Made by a program: the position numbers and the translations under genes. The notes below the pieces were generated by a model. The model ran no database searches, was not told where the DNA came from, and worked only from the letters and a program-made list of their open reading frames with translations. From Deltaproteobacteria bacterium UBA2409 (GTDB taxonomy: Bacteria; Bdellovibrionota_C; UBA2361; DDRT01), in NCBI GenBank assembly GCA_002343185.1, contig DDRT01000017.1:1-36623 (forward strand): 36,623 bases of DNA, in the 5' to 3' direction. How positions within the stretch are numbered: the stretch's first letter is position 1; each line of letters starts with the position of its first letter. Of the stretch, positions 1 through 6,942 are shown one piece after another.

Positions 1-393
<393 letters not shown>

Positions 394-418
394 GATTTTT
401 TTATTATTGCTGTTTTTC

Positions 419-446
419 TGCTTCGTCTTCTAGCGAAGACGACAGA
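419..446. repeat. 28-nt palindromic mini-element, copy 1
   Basis: TGCTTC, a 6-nt stem arm (GTCTTC), the loop TAGC, the complementary arm (GAAGAC), then GACAGA. It belongs to a family with copies at 498-525, 531-558 and 13493-13520. Flanks and loop are conserved while the stem sequence changes with its complement. It lies in the 23S-5S spacer. Confidence 0.75.
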
Positions 447-497
447 TATCCAGTTCGTCTGGAATGCATTCGGTAATATTGATTTGGTCTACGTTTT

Positions 498-525
498 TGC
501 TTCATCCGCTAGCGCGGATGACAGA
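498..525. repeat. 28-nt palindromic mini-element, copy 2
   Basis: Same architecture as copy 1 with stem arms ATCCGC and GCGGAT around loop TAGC, flanked by TGCTTC and GACAGA. The surrounding spacer (394-720) has no tRNA gene and no plausible coding region. It holds these repeats and the 605-666 palindrome. Confidence 0.75.
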
Positions 526-530
526 ATTTC

Positions 531-558
531 TGCTTCAGCAGCTTGCGCTGTTGACAGG
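531..558. repeat. 28-nt palindromic mini-element, diverged copy 3
   Basis: TGCTTC, arm AGCAGC, loop TTGC, arm GCTGTT, then GACAGG. The arms still pair if one G-U pair is allowed. It sits only 5 nt after copy 2, so the two form a tandem pair. Confidence 0.6.
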
Positions 559-604
559 ATAAACAAGTAAATCGCAAAATGTTTCTCTTCTATCGATATG
601 GGAT

Positions 605-666
605 CTTGGGGGTCAGGCCGGAAGGCCTGACCAGACAAATGCTTGCAGATGCCTGACCCCCCCAAG
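605..666. repeat. GGTCAGG/CCTGACC palindromic element with truncated right arm
   Basis: The left arm at 605-634 is identical over 30 nt to the left arm of the element at 21232-21313. It contains a perfect 9-bp stem (GGTCAGGCC at 611-619 and GGCCTGACC at 624-632) around loop GGAA. The right arm (651-666) keeps only the outer GCCTGACCC...CAAG part. It lies between 23S and 5S. Confidence 0.75.
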
Positions 667-720
667 AAAAACTGAAGTGGCAATCACTTTGAAGGAGAGA
701 GCATTTAATTTTTGTTCTGT

Positions 721-834
721 CCTTCCTGGTGATTATAGGAGAAGGGCCACACTCGTTCCCATACCGAACACGGTCGTTAAGCCTTCTCGCGCCGATGATA
801 CTGGGATCTCCCGGGAAAGTAGGTCGTCGCTGGG
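721..834 (+). rRNA. 5S ribosomal RNA
   Basis: 5S signature segments are present: TTCCTGGTG at the 5' end, CCCATACCGAACACGG (about 757-772), GCGCCGATGATACTGGG (about 789-805) and CCGGGAAAGTAGGTC (811-825). The ends pair weakly to close the molecule, so both boundaries are accurate only to a few bases. It follows 23S in the usual order. Confidence 0.92.
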
Positions 835-840
835 TTTTTT

Positions 841-885
841 AGCCTTATAGGCCCTTAAGGGACTTATAAGGCTTTTTTATTTTTT
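841..885 (+). terminator. Rho-independent terminator of the rRNA operon
   Basis: A perfect 9-bp stem, AGCCTTATA (841-849) and TATAAGGCT (865-873), has an inner CCCTTAAGGG palindrome and is followed by a T-rich tract to about 885. It begins a few bases after the 5S 3' end. Confidence 0.9.
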
Positions 886-896
886 CTATGTAGAGT

Positions 897-914
897 GACC
901 TACTTTCCCGGGAG
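897..914 (-). repeat. Inverted 18-nt copy of the 5S rRNA 3' segment
   Basis: GACCTACTTTCCCGGGAG is the exact reverse complement of 808-825 in the 5S gene. The match stops abruptly on both sides. It lies just past the terminator and 28 bases before the start codon of the next gene. Confidence 0.8.
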
Positions 915-941
915 TGAGTACTTCGTGGTAAGATTGAATCA

Positions 942-1430
942 ATGCAGCAGCTCTTGCCATTGATAGATGCTCTAAATAAAGCAGGTGTTAAATACGTTGT
1001 CGTTGGGGGACTGGCTGTAATATTTCATGGCCATCCAAGATTAACTACAGATATTGATCTTATATTTGGCTTAGATAAAGAAAATGCATTGAAGGCCATA
1101 AGAACCCTAACTGGTCTCGGCTATAAGGCAAAAATCCCTGTCAATCCGGAAGATTTTGCTGATGAGGATGTAAGAAAAGGTTGGATTTCTCAGAAAGGGC
1201 TAGTCGTTTTTTCAATGTATAATCCGACTGATGTCCTTACTATCATTGATATATTTGTTGAAGAACCTATACCATTTGAATCTATGATGAAGGACTCTGT
1301 TTTAAAAGAGGTTGACGGAGTGGAAATTCGTTTGGCAAGTATCGAGCATCTAATCCATATGAAAGAAAAGGCTGGCCGCCCCAAGGATTTAGATGACATT
1401 AAAGTTCTTAAAATTATAAAGGGACAATGA
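942..1430 (+). CDS. Nucleotidyltransferase-fold protein (AbiEii/MNT-like)
   Basis: The 162-aa protein has the minimal nucleotidyltransferase fold. A GG motif (Gly22-Gly23) is followed by the metal-binding pair Asp37-x-Asp39, and a likely third carboxylate is Asp103 in a VDIF-like strand (IIDIF). The C-terminal part ends in a MKEKAGRPKDLDDI segment typical of AbiEii/DUF6036-like nucleotidyltransferases, many of which belong to toxin-antitoxin or abortive-infection pairs. The stop overlaps the start of the next small gene (ATGA at 1427-1430), so the two form a translationally coupled pair. The ribosome binding site is weak. The gene lies directly beside the rRNA operon and an inverted 5S fragment, which suggests an accessory insertion. 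The biochemical activity and target are not readable here. Confidence 0.75.
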   Translation: MQQLLPLIDALNKAGVKYVVVGGLAVIFHGHPRLTTDIDLIFGLDKENALKAIRTLTGLGYKAKIPVNPEDFADEDVRKGWISQKGLVVFSMYNPTDVLTIIDIFVEEPIPFESMMKDSVLKEVDGVEIRLASIEHLIHMKEKAGRPKDLDDIKVLKIIKGQ

Positions 1431-1597
1431 AAGACTCAGAGCCAAAATTCCCAAATGGCTGGGCCGAGCATGAAAAAGAGCAGATCCTATTTATAGCTAA
1501 AAACTCGACCCCTACAGAGCGATATAAATGGTTGCTGAATGCGTTAGAGCTTCAAAGAAAAATTCACGACATCAAACAACTCGAAAAACTCAAGTAA
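1427..1597 (+). CDS. Small partner of the nucleotidyltransferase, probably cut short by a frameshift
   Basis: A 56-aa charged protein starts at the ATG overlapping the upstream stop. It contains the segment NGWAEHEKEQILFIAKNSTP followed by an ERYKWLLNALEL helix. Short proteins of this look often accompany MNT-type nucleotidyltransferases; this is recalled, not searched. The frame stops at TAA 1595-1597, but another frame that has no start codon stays open to 1727 and reads as a plausible continuation. A one-base change in the five-A run at 1584-1588 would join them into a protein of about 99 aa. The present ORF may therefore be a truncated product, or the assembly may have an indel. Confidence 0.6.
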   Translation: MKDSEPKFPNGWAEHEKEQILFIAKNSTPTERYKWLLNALELQRKIHDIKQLEKLK

Positions 1598-1727
1598 CTG
1601 GGGGGAAGCTCCTAAACTAACTCCAGGAGAGATCGTTCATTGGCTTGAAAGCTATAGAGCGCTCAAGATCGAAATTTGGACTAAAAAGCCAGAGTTAAGG
1701 AAAAAGTGGGAGAAGTTAAACGAGTAA
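1548..1727 (+). pseudogene. Out-of-frame C-terminal remnant of the small partner protein
   Basis: The frame beginning after the TAG at 1545 is open to TAA at 1725-1727 and has no usable start codon. Its second half reads as ordinary protein (TPGEIVHWLESYRALKIEIW, then Lys/Glu-rich helix). Removing one A from 1584-1588 joins it to the preceding ORF as ...QLENSSNWGEAPKLTPGEI. This indicates either a genuine frameshift mutation or a base-calling error in a homopolymer. The segment ends 1 base before the convergent gene at 1729. Confidence 0.5.
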
Positions 1728-1728
1728 C

Positions 1729-2187
1729 TTAATACGTGCCTGCGCCTTCTCCAACTGGCTCGGTAGAAGTTTTCTCAATGCAGGTGCCTTCACTGCAGCC
1801 GCAACTATGAAACCAATATAAGTCCCCACGTAACTCACTACAGCTTGAGCTACAATGACACTTTGATCCGCCTTTCTGACCTTTGTAGCAACCACCTGCG
1901 CATTTTTCTGGACGGCATCCACTATCACACATTGGGTTCTTTCTGGCACTTCCAGGACAAGAGCAACTAAGTGAAGGTTCCGCAATTGGCGCACAGTAGC
2001 AGTATCCACCGGTCGATCTAGGCCCCCACGTACATTTCCCCTCGCCACCATAAACACTTTTGCAGATTCCACCACACTGCTTTTGCCCAAGCTTGGCACA
2101 TTCAATGAATGCTGGCTCAGTCGGTACTGAGACACTAGTTTCAGCGGTCGCAAAAACAGAAATGATAAGGATCAGTAATATCTTCAT
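1729..2187 (-). CDS. Cys-rich exported protein of unknown function
   Basis: The 152-aa product has a clear signal peptide (MKILLILIISVFATA, likely cleaved after about residue 15). The mature part carries 18 cysteines, many in CxC, CxxxC and GGxC spacings, with abundant Gly and Ser. This suggests a disulfide-stabilised or metal-binding extracellular or periplasmic protein. I do not recognise the family. A GGAG ribosome binding site is about 6 nt before ATG 2187. A run of ten C (on this strand) lies 24-33 nt before the start codon. The overlapping 145-aa reading frame at 1716-2153 lacks these features and is treated as a shadow. Confidence 0.7.
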   Translation of the reverse strand: MKILLILIISVFATAETSVSVPTEPAFIECAKLGQKQCGGICKSVYGGEGKCTWGPRSTGGYCYCAPIAEPSLSCSCPGSARKNPMCDSGCRPEKCAGGCYKGQKGGSKCHCSSSCSELRGDLYWFHSCGCSEGTCIEKTSTEPVGEGAGTY

Positions 2188-2210
2188 AGGGCTCCAATAT
2201 CATAAAAGCA

Positions 2211-2220
2211 GGGGGGGGGG
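2211..2220 (-). promoter_or_regulatory. Ten-base homopolymer upstream of the Cys-rich gene
   Basis: G10 on the + strand (C10 for the gene at 1729-2187) sits 24-33 nt before its ATG. A TATGAT box lies 7-12 nt downstream of the tract, about 10 nt before the ATG. That box is rather close to the start codon for a normal leader, so a promoter role is uncertain. Tracts this long slip readily during replication. Confidence 0.45.
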
Positions 2221-2274
2221 AAGAAAAATATTAGCGAGCTAGTTAGTTGTGAGTCTCTAATAGAATTTAGACTA

Positions 2275-2289
2275 GCACCCTCCAGGATT
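2275..2289. repeat. Direct repeat of the tRNA-Arg 3' end (att-like)
   Basis: The 15 bases GCACCCTCCAGGATT are identical, and in the same orientation, to 2583-2597, the 3' end of the tRNA-Arg gene. The copies lie 308 bp apart with tandem repeats between them. This is the arrangement left by site-specific integration at a tRNA 3' end, although no integrase gene lies nearby. Confidence 0.6.
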
Positions 2290-2337
2290 TTGAGCCGAAG
2301 GCGAAAAATCCTCTTTGAGGATTCGCCCTATACGCCA

Positions 2338-2533
2338 ACCGCGCCAGCGGTTGGGTAAGAAACAAAGAGACTAACTTGCTAATGATGGCGTAGTTCTTAG
2401 CTGATAGAGACCTGAATAGGCTAGACAGGGCGAGCACCGCGCCAGCAGTTGGGTAGGTAACAAAAAATACAATATAAATAATTATGGCGTAGTTCCTAGT
2501 TGACAGAGTCCTGAATAGGCAATGGTGGTGAGC
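2338..2533. repeat. Diverged tandem duplication, about 98-bp unit
   Basis: Unit 1 (about 2338-2435) and unit 2 (about 2436-2533) both begin ACCGCGCCAGC and share GTTGGGTA, ATGGCGTAGTTC, TAG(C/T)TGA, CCTGAATAGGC and a final GAGC. The middle parts have diverged. The 394-base gap 2188-2581 contains this, a GGCGAA...TTCGCC hairpin near 2300-2330, and the att-like repeat. I see no convincing gene in it. Confidence 0.65.
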
Positions 2534-2557
2534 AGTTCGAATCCTTACGGGATTCCC

Positions 2558-2580
2558 ACTGTTTGACGTTGTCAAACAGT
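2558..2580. repeat. Perfect hairpin directly 3' of the tRNA-Arg gene
   Basis: A 10-bp perfect stem (ACTGTTTGAC at 2558-2567, GTCAAACAGT at 2571-2580) with a 3-nt loop lies 1 bp from the tRNA 3' end. No T tract follows on the tRNA strand, so it could be a processing or termination signal or a remnant of an integrated element. Confidence 0.55.
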
Positions 2581-2581
2581 G

Positions 2582-2655
<74 letters not shown>

Positions 2656-2677
2656 ATGTGAATTTCGTAGTTTATAT

Positions 2678-4147
2678 TTAATAGGAGTATTTTGTAAATC
2701 TCACTACCTGAAAACCCAATTTTTGAGCCTGTATAACTTCCGTCGGTGGATTCGGGCATCTAATATCTAAGGTATCACCTTTGTCGAGTACTCTAATCTC
2801 ATGCGGGTGTTCGCTAACAGCTTTCGCGATTTTTGCAACCTCATGCACAAACCCAGCAACCCATCTTGTATGTTGACCAAGTCTGGAAAGCCTTTCAGGT
2901 GCTTGATCGAGGTCTTCTCCCTTTAGACCTGATACAATTCCTTCTTGAAAGAGCCTTGGTATGCCAGGCGCTCTATTTGCTGAGAAGTAATCAACAACCA
3001 AGGGATTACCGTATGCACTTATTATTGATGCTATATGGATAGCTGTTGCTCTTTCAGCGTTTGTTGCAACAGTATCATGAGGAGTATAAAGAGCATGAGC
3101 TAGATTTCCTGCAAAAGTTCTTGCAGTTGATAAATCTATTCGCTCTAGAGAGCTAGTAAAGCGATTCATGTGCTCCACAGCCAATTCAGGAATCAGCACC
3201 TCATTAAAACTTCCCTTTCTTCTCATCTCAATTAAACCATGAACAAGTCTTGCGTCTGAAACTACAGCAGAATTTTCATTTAGTAGATCGAAAGAAGCGA
3301 TAAGCACAGCAATCGAAAACAGTTTTGGTAGTGAAGATAGTTTTTTAGAATCAAGGATTCTTTGTGCTAGAATCTCAATTTCATCCTTAGACACTTGTGC
3401 ATTTTTTACATAATTCTCAGAACCTTTCTTATAAGGCTTCTTAATTCCAAGCTCGACTAAATCACTTATAATTTTTCTTGCAAATTTTCCTGAAATTACA
3501 AGTGCAGTATCCCTATCGAAAGATTCAAATATATCCTTCGAATCATGATTGTCCTTTATTCTTGTTTTTATAGTATCAATAAGATTCCTAAATTCCTCTA
3601 AGTTTGTGGGCAAGTTGCAAACAACTCCCAAGTGCTCAAGGCATGCTGCATGATGCAGTATTCCATCAGAAGATTCGTTAATTTCTAAGCTTAGACCACC
3701 TGGATGAAGATGAATTACACGTTTCTTCCCCTCTAAAAGAGTTCTTGTGCTAGAAAGCTCACTCCAAACTGCTGCTTCAATTGCGATGCTTTCCGAAAGT
3801 CCGTCTAAAACCAGTGGAAAAATCCCAAGCTCTTCAAAAGCTGCAACTGCGAATTCTCCTGGATTTGTGTTTTGCATGTATCTAAGAGGAGCTGAGCCGC
3901 AAATATAATTTCTTGAAACGGGGCGCTCAGGAGAAGGGGTAAAATTTAGCCCTCTAAATTGTAAGCAAAAATCCCTAAACTCCGCTGAGGAACCAATAGA
4001 ACTACCATTTGGATTTTCAGCTAAAATGCCAAGTTGATGAGAGAAGCTCTGATATGTCCAGCTGTTTCCATGTAATAGTTCAGCCTCTGAAAATCTGGCT
4101 TTCTTGCTCCCAATGTCACCAACAATTACTGAAGGCACTAATGCCAT
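2678..4147 (-). CDS. Divergent Ppx/GppA-like (ASKHA-fold) protein
   Basis: The 489-aa protein resembles exopolyphosphatase/guanosine pentaphosphatase proteins but has drifted. A VGDIGSKKARF segment at residues 9-19 matches the phosphate-1 motif (normally DIGSNS). HLHPGGLSLEI near residue 146 corresponds to phosphate-2 (normally DIGGGS). LVISGKFARKI resembles the third glycine motif, and VVSDARLVHGLI near 292 resembles the family's VSxxGLREGLL segment. The C-terminal 170 residues are helical, as in the HD-like domain of Ppx. The changed glycine loops could mean altered or lost nucleotide hydrolysis. The start overlaps the stop of the upstream gene (TAATG), implying translational coupling with that unknown partner. 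Confidence 0.55.
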   Translation of the reverse strand: MALVPSVIVGDIGSKKARFSEAELLHGNSWTYQSFSHQLGILAENPNGSSIGSSAEFRDFCLQFRGLNFTPSPERPVSRNYICGSAPLRYMQNTNPGEFAVAAFEELGIFPLVLDGLSESIAIEAAVWSELSSTRTLLEGKKRVIHLHPGGLSLEINESSDGILHHAACLEHLGVVCNLPTNLEEFRNLIDTIKTRIKDNHDSKDIFESFDRDTALVISGKFARKIISDLVELGIKKPYKKGSENYVKNAQVSKDEIEILAQRILDSKKLSSLPKLFSIAVLIASFDLLNENSAVVSDARLVHGLIEMRRKGSFNEVLIPELAVEHMNRFTSSLERIDLSTARTFAGNLAHALYTPHDTVATNAERATAIHIASIISAYGNPLVVDYFSANRAPGIPRLFQEGIVSGLKGEDLDQAPERLSRLGQHTRWVAGFVHEVAKIAKAVSEHPHEIRVLDKGDTLDIRCPNPPTEVIQAQKLGFQVVRFTKYSY

Positions 4148-5493
4148 TATGCAGCCTTTAGATATCTACAAAGAGTATAGACGTAGTTTTTGTCATCAAG
4201 AATTTCATCTTTTAAAGATTCTCTTAAAATTGAATCTTCCCTAATTCTATAAAATGAGTCCCTTAATGCTGCTACTAAAGCCAATGTAGCATTTTTGTTT
4301 TTTATAAGCGATTTATGTGCAAATAAAAACATCTCACTAAGAGTGCCAGTTGATTTGTCTACCACGACGGGGCTAAGGCCGTGAGAGATCTTAGCTGCTT
4401 CATTGTAAGGAAAGAACATAATAGCTTTAAAATCTGGGTCATCTTTGGCAAGTTTTGTAGCATCCCACGGTTCATTATGAACAATTTTGCTTTTCTTAAG
4501 TTTTCCTTCTGATAGAAGCTTTTCAAAATAAAATAACGAAGTAGATGGAGTTTCTTGAAGAAAAGTAAAAGCCTTAATCTTACCCACCTGTCCAACCATT
4601 TCATCGAAGCTAAATAAGAAAGGCATCAAGGGTAGATAGTCATGCTTATTGTTTCGCAGAACATAAGAAGCAGGACCAATCCCAACTATGGCTAAATGTG
4701 GAGGCTCAGACGCCCAATCATCTCTTACAATCCGCTCAGCTACCTCGAGTGCATGAGCGTATCTGTAGTTTATATCAAAATTGATAGGATAGTTCCTGGC
4801 TGTCATCTTAAAAAGAGACTGCGCAGTCATAAGAGGTGCATTGCTTGCTACTCTTAGAGGATTGGGAAGTGAGTCAAATATCTTACTATCTGTTACAATT
4901 CCACGCTTTGAAGAAGCATAGGAGTATTCCAGCTCAGGTAAAATTAAAGATACATTTTTTCTTCCATATCGCTTGAAAGCTGGATGAAGTATTGCCCTTG
5001 AAGCTATAGAGTATGGGTCCGACATTGGATCAGTATTTTTAAATGCTAGCTCATATTGCTTTGTAAGTGCCTTTCTAAATCTGCCTGAAAGAATCAAGTT
5101 CTCTTCTTTAGAGTTGATTATGATATCTGATGGTTTAATTAGTAGATCATTTACTCTTATAGTTACATCTCCAAATCTTTTCCCTTCCGGGTTTTCTCTG
5201 ATAAATAGCCTTGCTGAGGCAGATCTACCAGATGGAAGTAGCCCGAATATGTCAAGAAGCCACTGAGGTGGTTTGCCAAGTGCGTAATCTAAAGATAAAC
5301 TATTAATCGAAAACTTTAGATCCTTAGAGTATCCACAAAGTAATTTAACAAGATCTTGAACAGCGCTGCTCCAAGGAAAATTTCCAAAATCGCCGGAACT
5401 TCTCCCTCGAATTGATTTAACAGTCTCCCCAGTGAACGGCGAGGTAAACTCAAATCGAACAAGTTCGTTGTTTTCTAGAAAAAGTTTTATCAC
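4147..5493 (-). CDS. Uncharacterised 448-aa protein coupled to the Ppx-like gene
   Basis: I do not recognise this family. The protein has no signal peptide and no clear membrane segment. It begins with a beta-rich region (about 1-130). The middle holds LILPELEYSYASSKRGIVTDS and a LAIVGIGPASYVL strand-turn-helix that could be part of a Rossmann-like fold. The C-terminus is helical and charged. Its stop codon overlaps the start of the Ppx/GppA-like gene by one base, so the two were probably selected to be made together. It is divergent from the exported protein gene at 5612. Coding use matches the neighbours, so it is not obviously foreign. Confidence 0.7.
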   Translation of the reverse strand: MIKLFLENNELVRFEFTSPFTGETVKSIRGRSSGDFGNFPWSSAVQDLVKLLCGYSKDLKFSINSLSLDYALGKPPQWLLDIFGLLPSGRSASARLFIRENPEGKRFGDVTIRVNDLLIKPSDIIINSKEENLILSGRFRKALTKQYELAFKNTDPMSDPYSIASRAILHPAFKRYGRKNVSLILPELEYSYASSKRGIVTDSKIFDSLPNPLRVASNAPLMTAQSLFKMTARNYPINFDINYRYAHALEVAERIVRDDWASEPPHLAIVGIGPASYVLRNNKHDYLPLMPFLFSFDEMVGQVGKIKAFTFLQETPSTSLFYFEKLLSEGKLKKSKIVHNEPWDATKLAKDDPDFKAIMFFPYNEAAKISHGLSPVVVDKSTGTLSEMFLFAHKSLIKNKNATLALVAALRDSFYRIREDSILRESLKDEILDDKNYVYTLCRYLKAA

Positions 5494-5611
5494 GACTCTA
5501 AAGGTTATTAAGTAATTTCAGATACCTGTGTCTTCTTCTGGTTTTATTTCTGGAACGAATCAAAGCTTAAAAATCAGGACTCCTTTAGTTTAGTCGGAAA
5601 GGAGAATATGT

Positions 5612-6571
5612 ATGAAAAATCCGTTAGTTCTCAGTGGTTTAGCTACTGTATCTTTAGCGCAGGCAAGCTTGCCTTCCGTCCCAGAGGAGCGGGAGCCCCC
5701 GCAGATCACCCATCAAATTAGGCTCAAATCTCTAAGGTCAGGGCAGTATAGCTTTACTCTAAGAGATGGAGATCTTCGTGTAACTGGAATTTTAGATGAG
5801 TATAGCGGCTTTAATCTTAAGTTTAGAGATTTAAGGATTACCTATGGAAACGGACTAGATAGAAACAGGATAAGCCTAGCCTGGGAGAAGGACGCGGATA
5901 ATTTTTTTGGTGTTAGTGAAACAGTGCTTAGAGGTTCTAAGCAAAGATCATTCTTTACGGGCCTTGGAGATAATAATCTAAGACTAGAAGCTACTCTTTC
6001 TGATGATCAGTGGCGAGCACGAGCCTTAGTGGGTCGACAAATTAGTATTGGAGGAGGTCAGAATAATGATCTAAATCTAGGCAATCTTTCATTTCAAAAT
6101 AGAAACATTTGGATTTCATCAGATTTTGGAGAAAGGCGACCTACTGAACTCAGAGTCGTAGTTGGAAAAATTGATAACACGAGATCTGATTTAGTTTATG
6201 GAACAACTAATCGTGGTAGAAATGAGATATCAACTGCTCAAGATCCAACAATTAGATTTACCACAAATGACTACGAAGTGGATGAGCCAAACTTCCAATT
6301 AGGGAGAAGTATGCCTTTTAGATTTCTTGGTGAAAAGGCTGGAAGTCTTGCTTTTGATGGTAGAGCTTTTACATCGGGAAGATTTGATGCCTCCTTAGGA
6401 ATTAGATTGAGCAACAAGAGTTATGGAATTTTAGGAGTAGAGAGAAGGTTAGGAGAGGGGATTACCTGGAATGGAGAGTATGGAGTGAGCCCAAATAAAG
6501 ATCTTGAAATTCGATTCAGAATTGAAAGAGGTGGTAGACAACTTGGCGCCTTGGTTTCTGTGAGGTTCTAA
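5612..6571 (+). CDS. Exported, outer-membrane beta-barrel-like protein
   Basis: The 319-aa protein has an N-terminal hydrophobic stretch with an Ala-rich cleavage site (…LAQA, about residue 18) and then a Pro-rich linker. The remainder consists of alternating short amphipathic strands (for example SLAFDGRAFTSGRFDASLGIRL) and ends LGALVSVRF. A C-terminal aromatic Phe with alternating hydrophobic residues is the classic signal for BAM-assembled outer membrane proteins. A GGAGA ribosome binding site precedes the ATG by about 7 nt. No specific porin or autotransporter family is recognised. A barrel of about 10-12 strands would fit the length, but the strand count is my estimate. Confidence 0.65.
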   Translation: MKNPLVLSGLATVSLAQASLPSVPEEREPPQITHQIRLKSLRSGQYSFTLRDGDLRVTGILDEYSGFNLKFRDLRITYGNGLDRNRISLAWEKDADNFFGVSETVLRGSKQRSFFTGLGDNNLRLEATLSDDQWRARALVGRQISIGGGQNNDLNLGNLSFQNRNIWISSDFGERRPTELRVVVGKIDNTRSDLVYGTTNRGRNEISTAQDPTIRFTTNDYEVDEPNFQLGRSMPFRFLGEKAGSLAFDGRAFTSGRFDASLGIRLSNKSYGILGVERRLGEGITWNGEYGVSPNKDLEIRFRIERGGRQLGALVSVRF

Positions 6572-6686
6572 TGTTTCCCGATATGTCGAATCCCTCGCTT
6601 ACGGTCAAAGTTGAACTGCGGCTTGGGTTTATACCGGAGAGTATGAAGTTTCGAACGCTGCAAAACTTTTTGTAATTTGATAAACA

Positions 6687-6705
6687 GGGCGGCCAAATGC
6701 CGCCC
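6687..6705. terminator. GC-rich hairpin between convergent genes
   Basis: A 7-bp perfect stem, GGGCGGC (6687-6693) and GCCGCCC (6699-6705), has a 5-nt loop. It lies between the + gene ending at 6571 and the - gene ending at 6717, with an A-rich stretch on one side and AAAAG on the other. A weak bidirectional terminator is the likely role. Confidence 0.55.
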
Positions 6706-6716
6706 CTAAAAGTAAT

Positions 6717-6890
6717 TTACTCTTTTTTACAACCTGAACAGTCGCATTTATCTCCGCACTCGCATTTGCCTTCACATTTGCAGTCGCCATCTTTGCATGC
6801 TTCGCACTTGCAAGAGTCACCACATTTACAATGGTCATCAGCAAAAGCATAAGGTGCAGCGAGTAATAGGGATAATAATAAAAGTCTCAT
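6717..6890 (-). CDS. Small exported metallothionein-like Cys-rich peptide
   Basis: A 57-aa ORF starts at ATG 6888-6890, preceded by AAAGGA at good spacing. Residues 1-17 form a signal peptide (MRLLLLSLLLAAPYAFA). The mature 40 residues hold 12 cysteines, nearly all in CxC or CxxxC spacing (C21, 23, 27, 29, 32, 37, 39, 43, 45, 49, 51, 54), with Lys, Asp, Glu and Gly between. That density is typical of metallothioneins, but classical bacterial metallothioneins (SmtA/BmtA) are cytoplasmic and have His-containing zinc fingers. An exported one would bind metal or form disulfides in the periplasm. The function is inferred from composition only. It lies beside another Cys-containing exported protein at 6943-7221. 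Confidence 0.75.
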   Translation of the reverse strand: MRLLLLSLLLAAPYAFADDHCKCGDSCKCEACKDGDCKCEGKCECGDKCDCSGCKKE

Positions 6891-6942
6891 AAAAATTTTC
6901 CTTTAAAAAATAAAAAAATACAAAAATAACAATTCAATTAAC

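Noticed and set aside
489..683. 64-aa minus-strand reading frame in the 23S-5S spacer
   Set aside because: It is made of the palindromic repeats and has no ribosome binding site or protein-like composition.
1716..2153. 145-aa minus-strand frame overlapping the Cys-rich exported gene
   Set aside because: It lacks a signal peptide and ribosome binding site. The overlapping 152-aa frame has both and a coherent Cys pattern.
2267..2575. 102-aa minus-strand frame beside tRNA-Arg
   Set aside because: It spans the 98-bp tandem repeat and hairpins. The repeated amino acid pattern only reflects the DNA repeat.
6571..6675. 34-aa ORF overlapping the stop of the outer-membrane-like gene (TAATG)
   Set aside because: It is too short, with no ribosome binding site of its own and no recognisable feature. 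The overlap is probably chance.
6629..6850. 73-aa minus-strand frame across the metallothionein-like gene
   Set aside because: It is in another frame of the 57-aa gene, which has the better start, signal peptide and Cys pattern.
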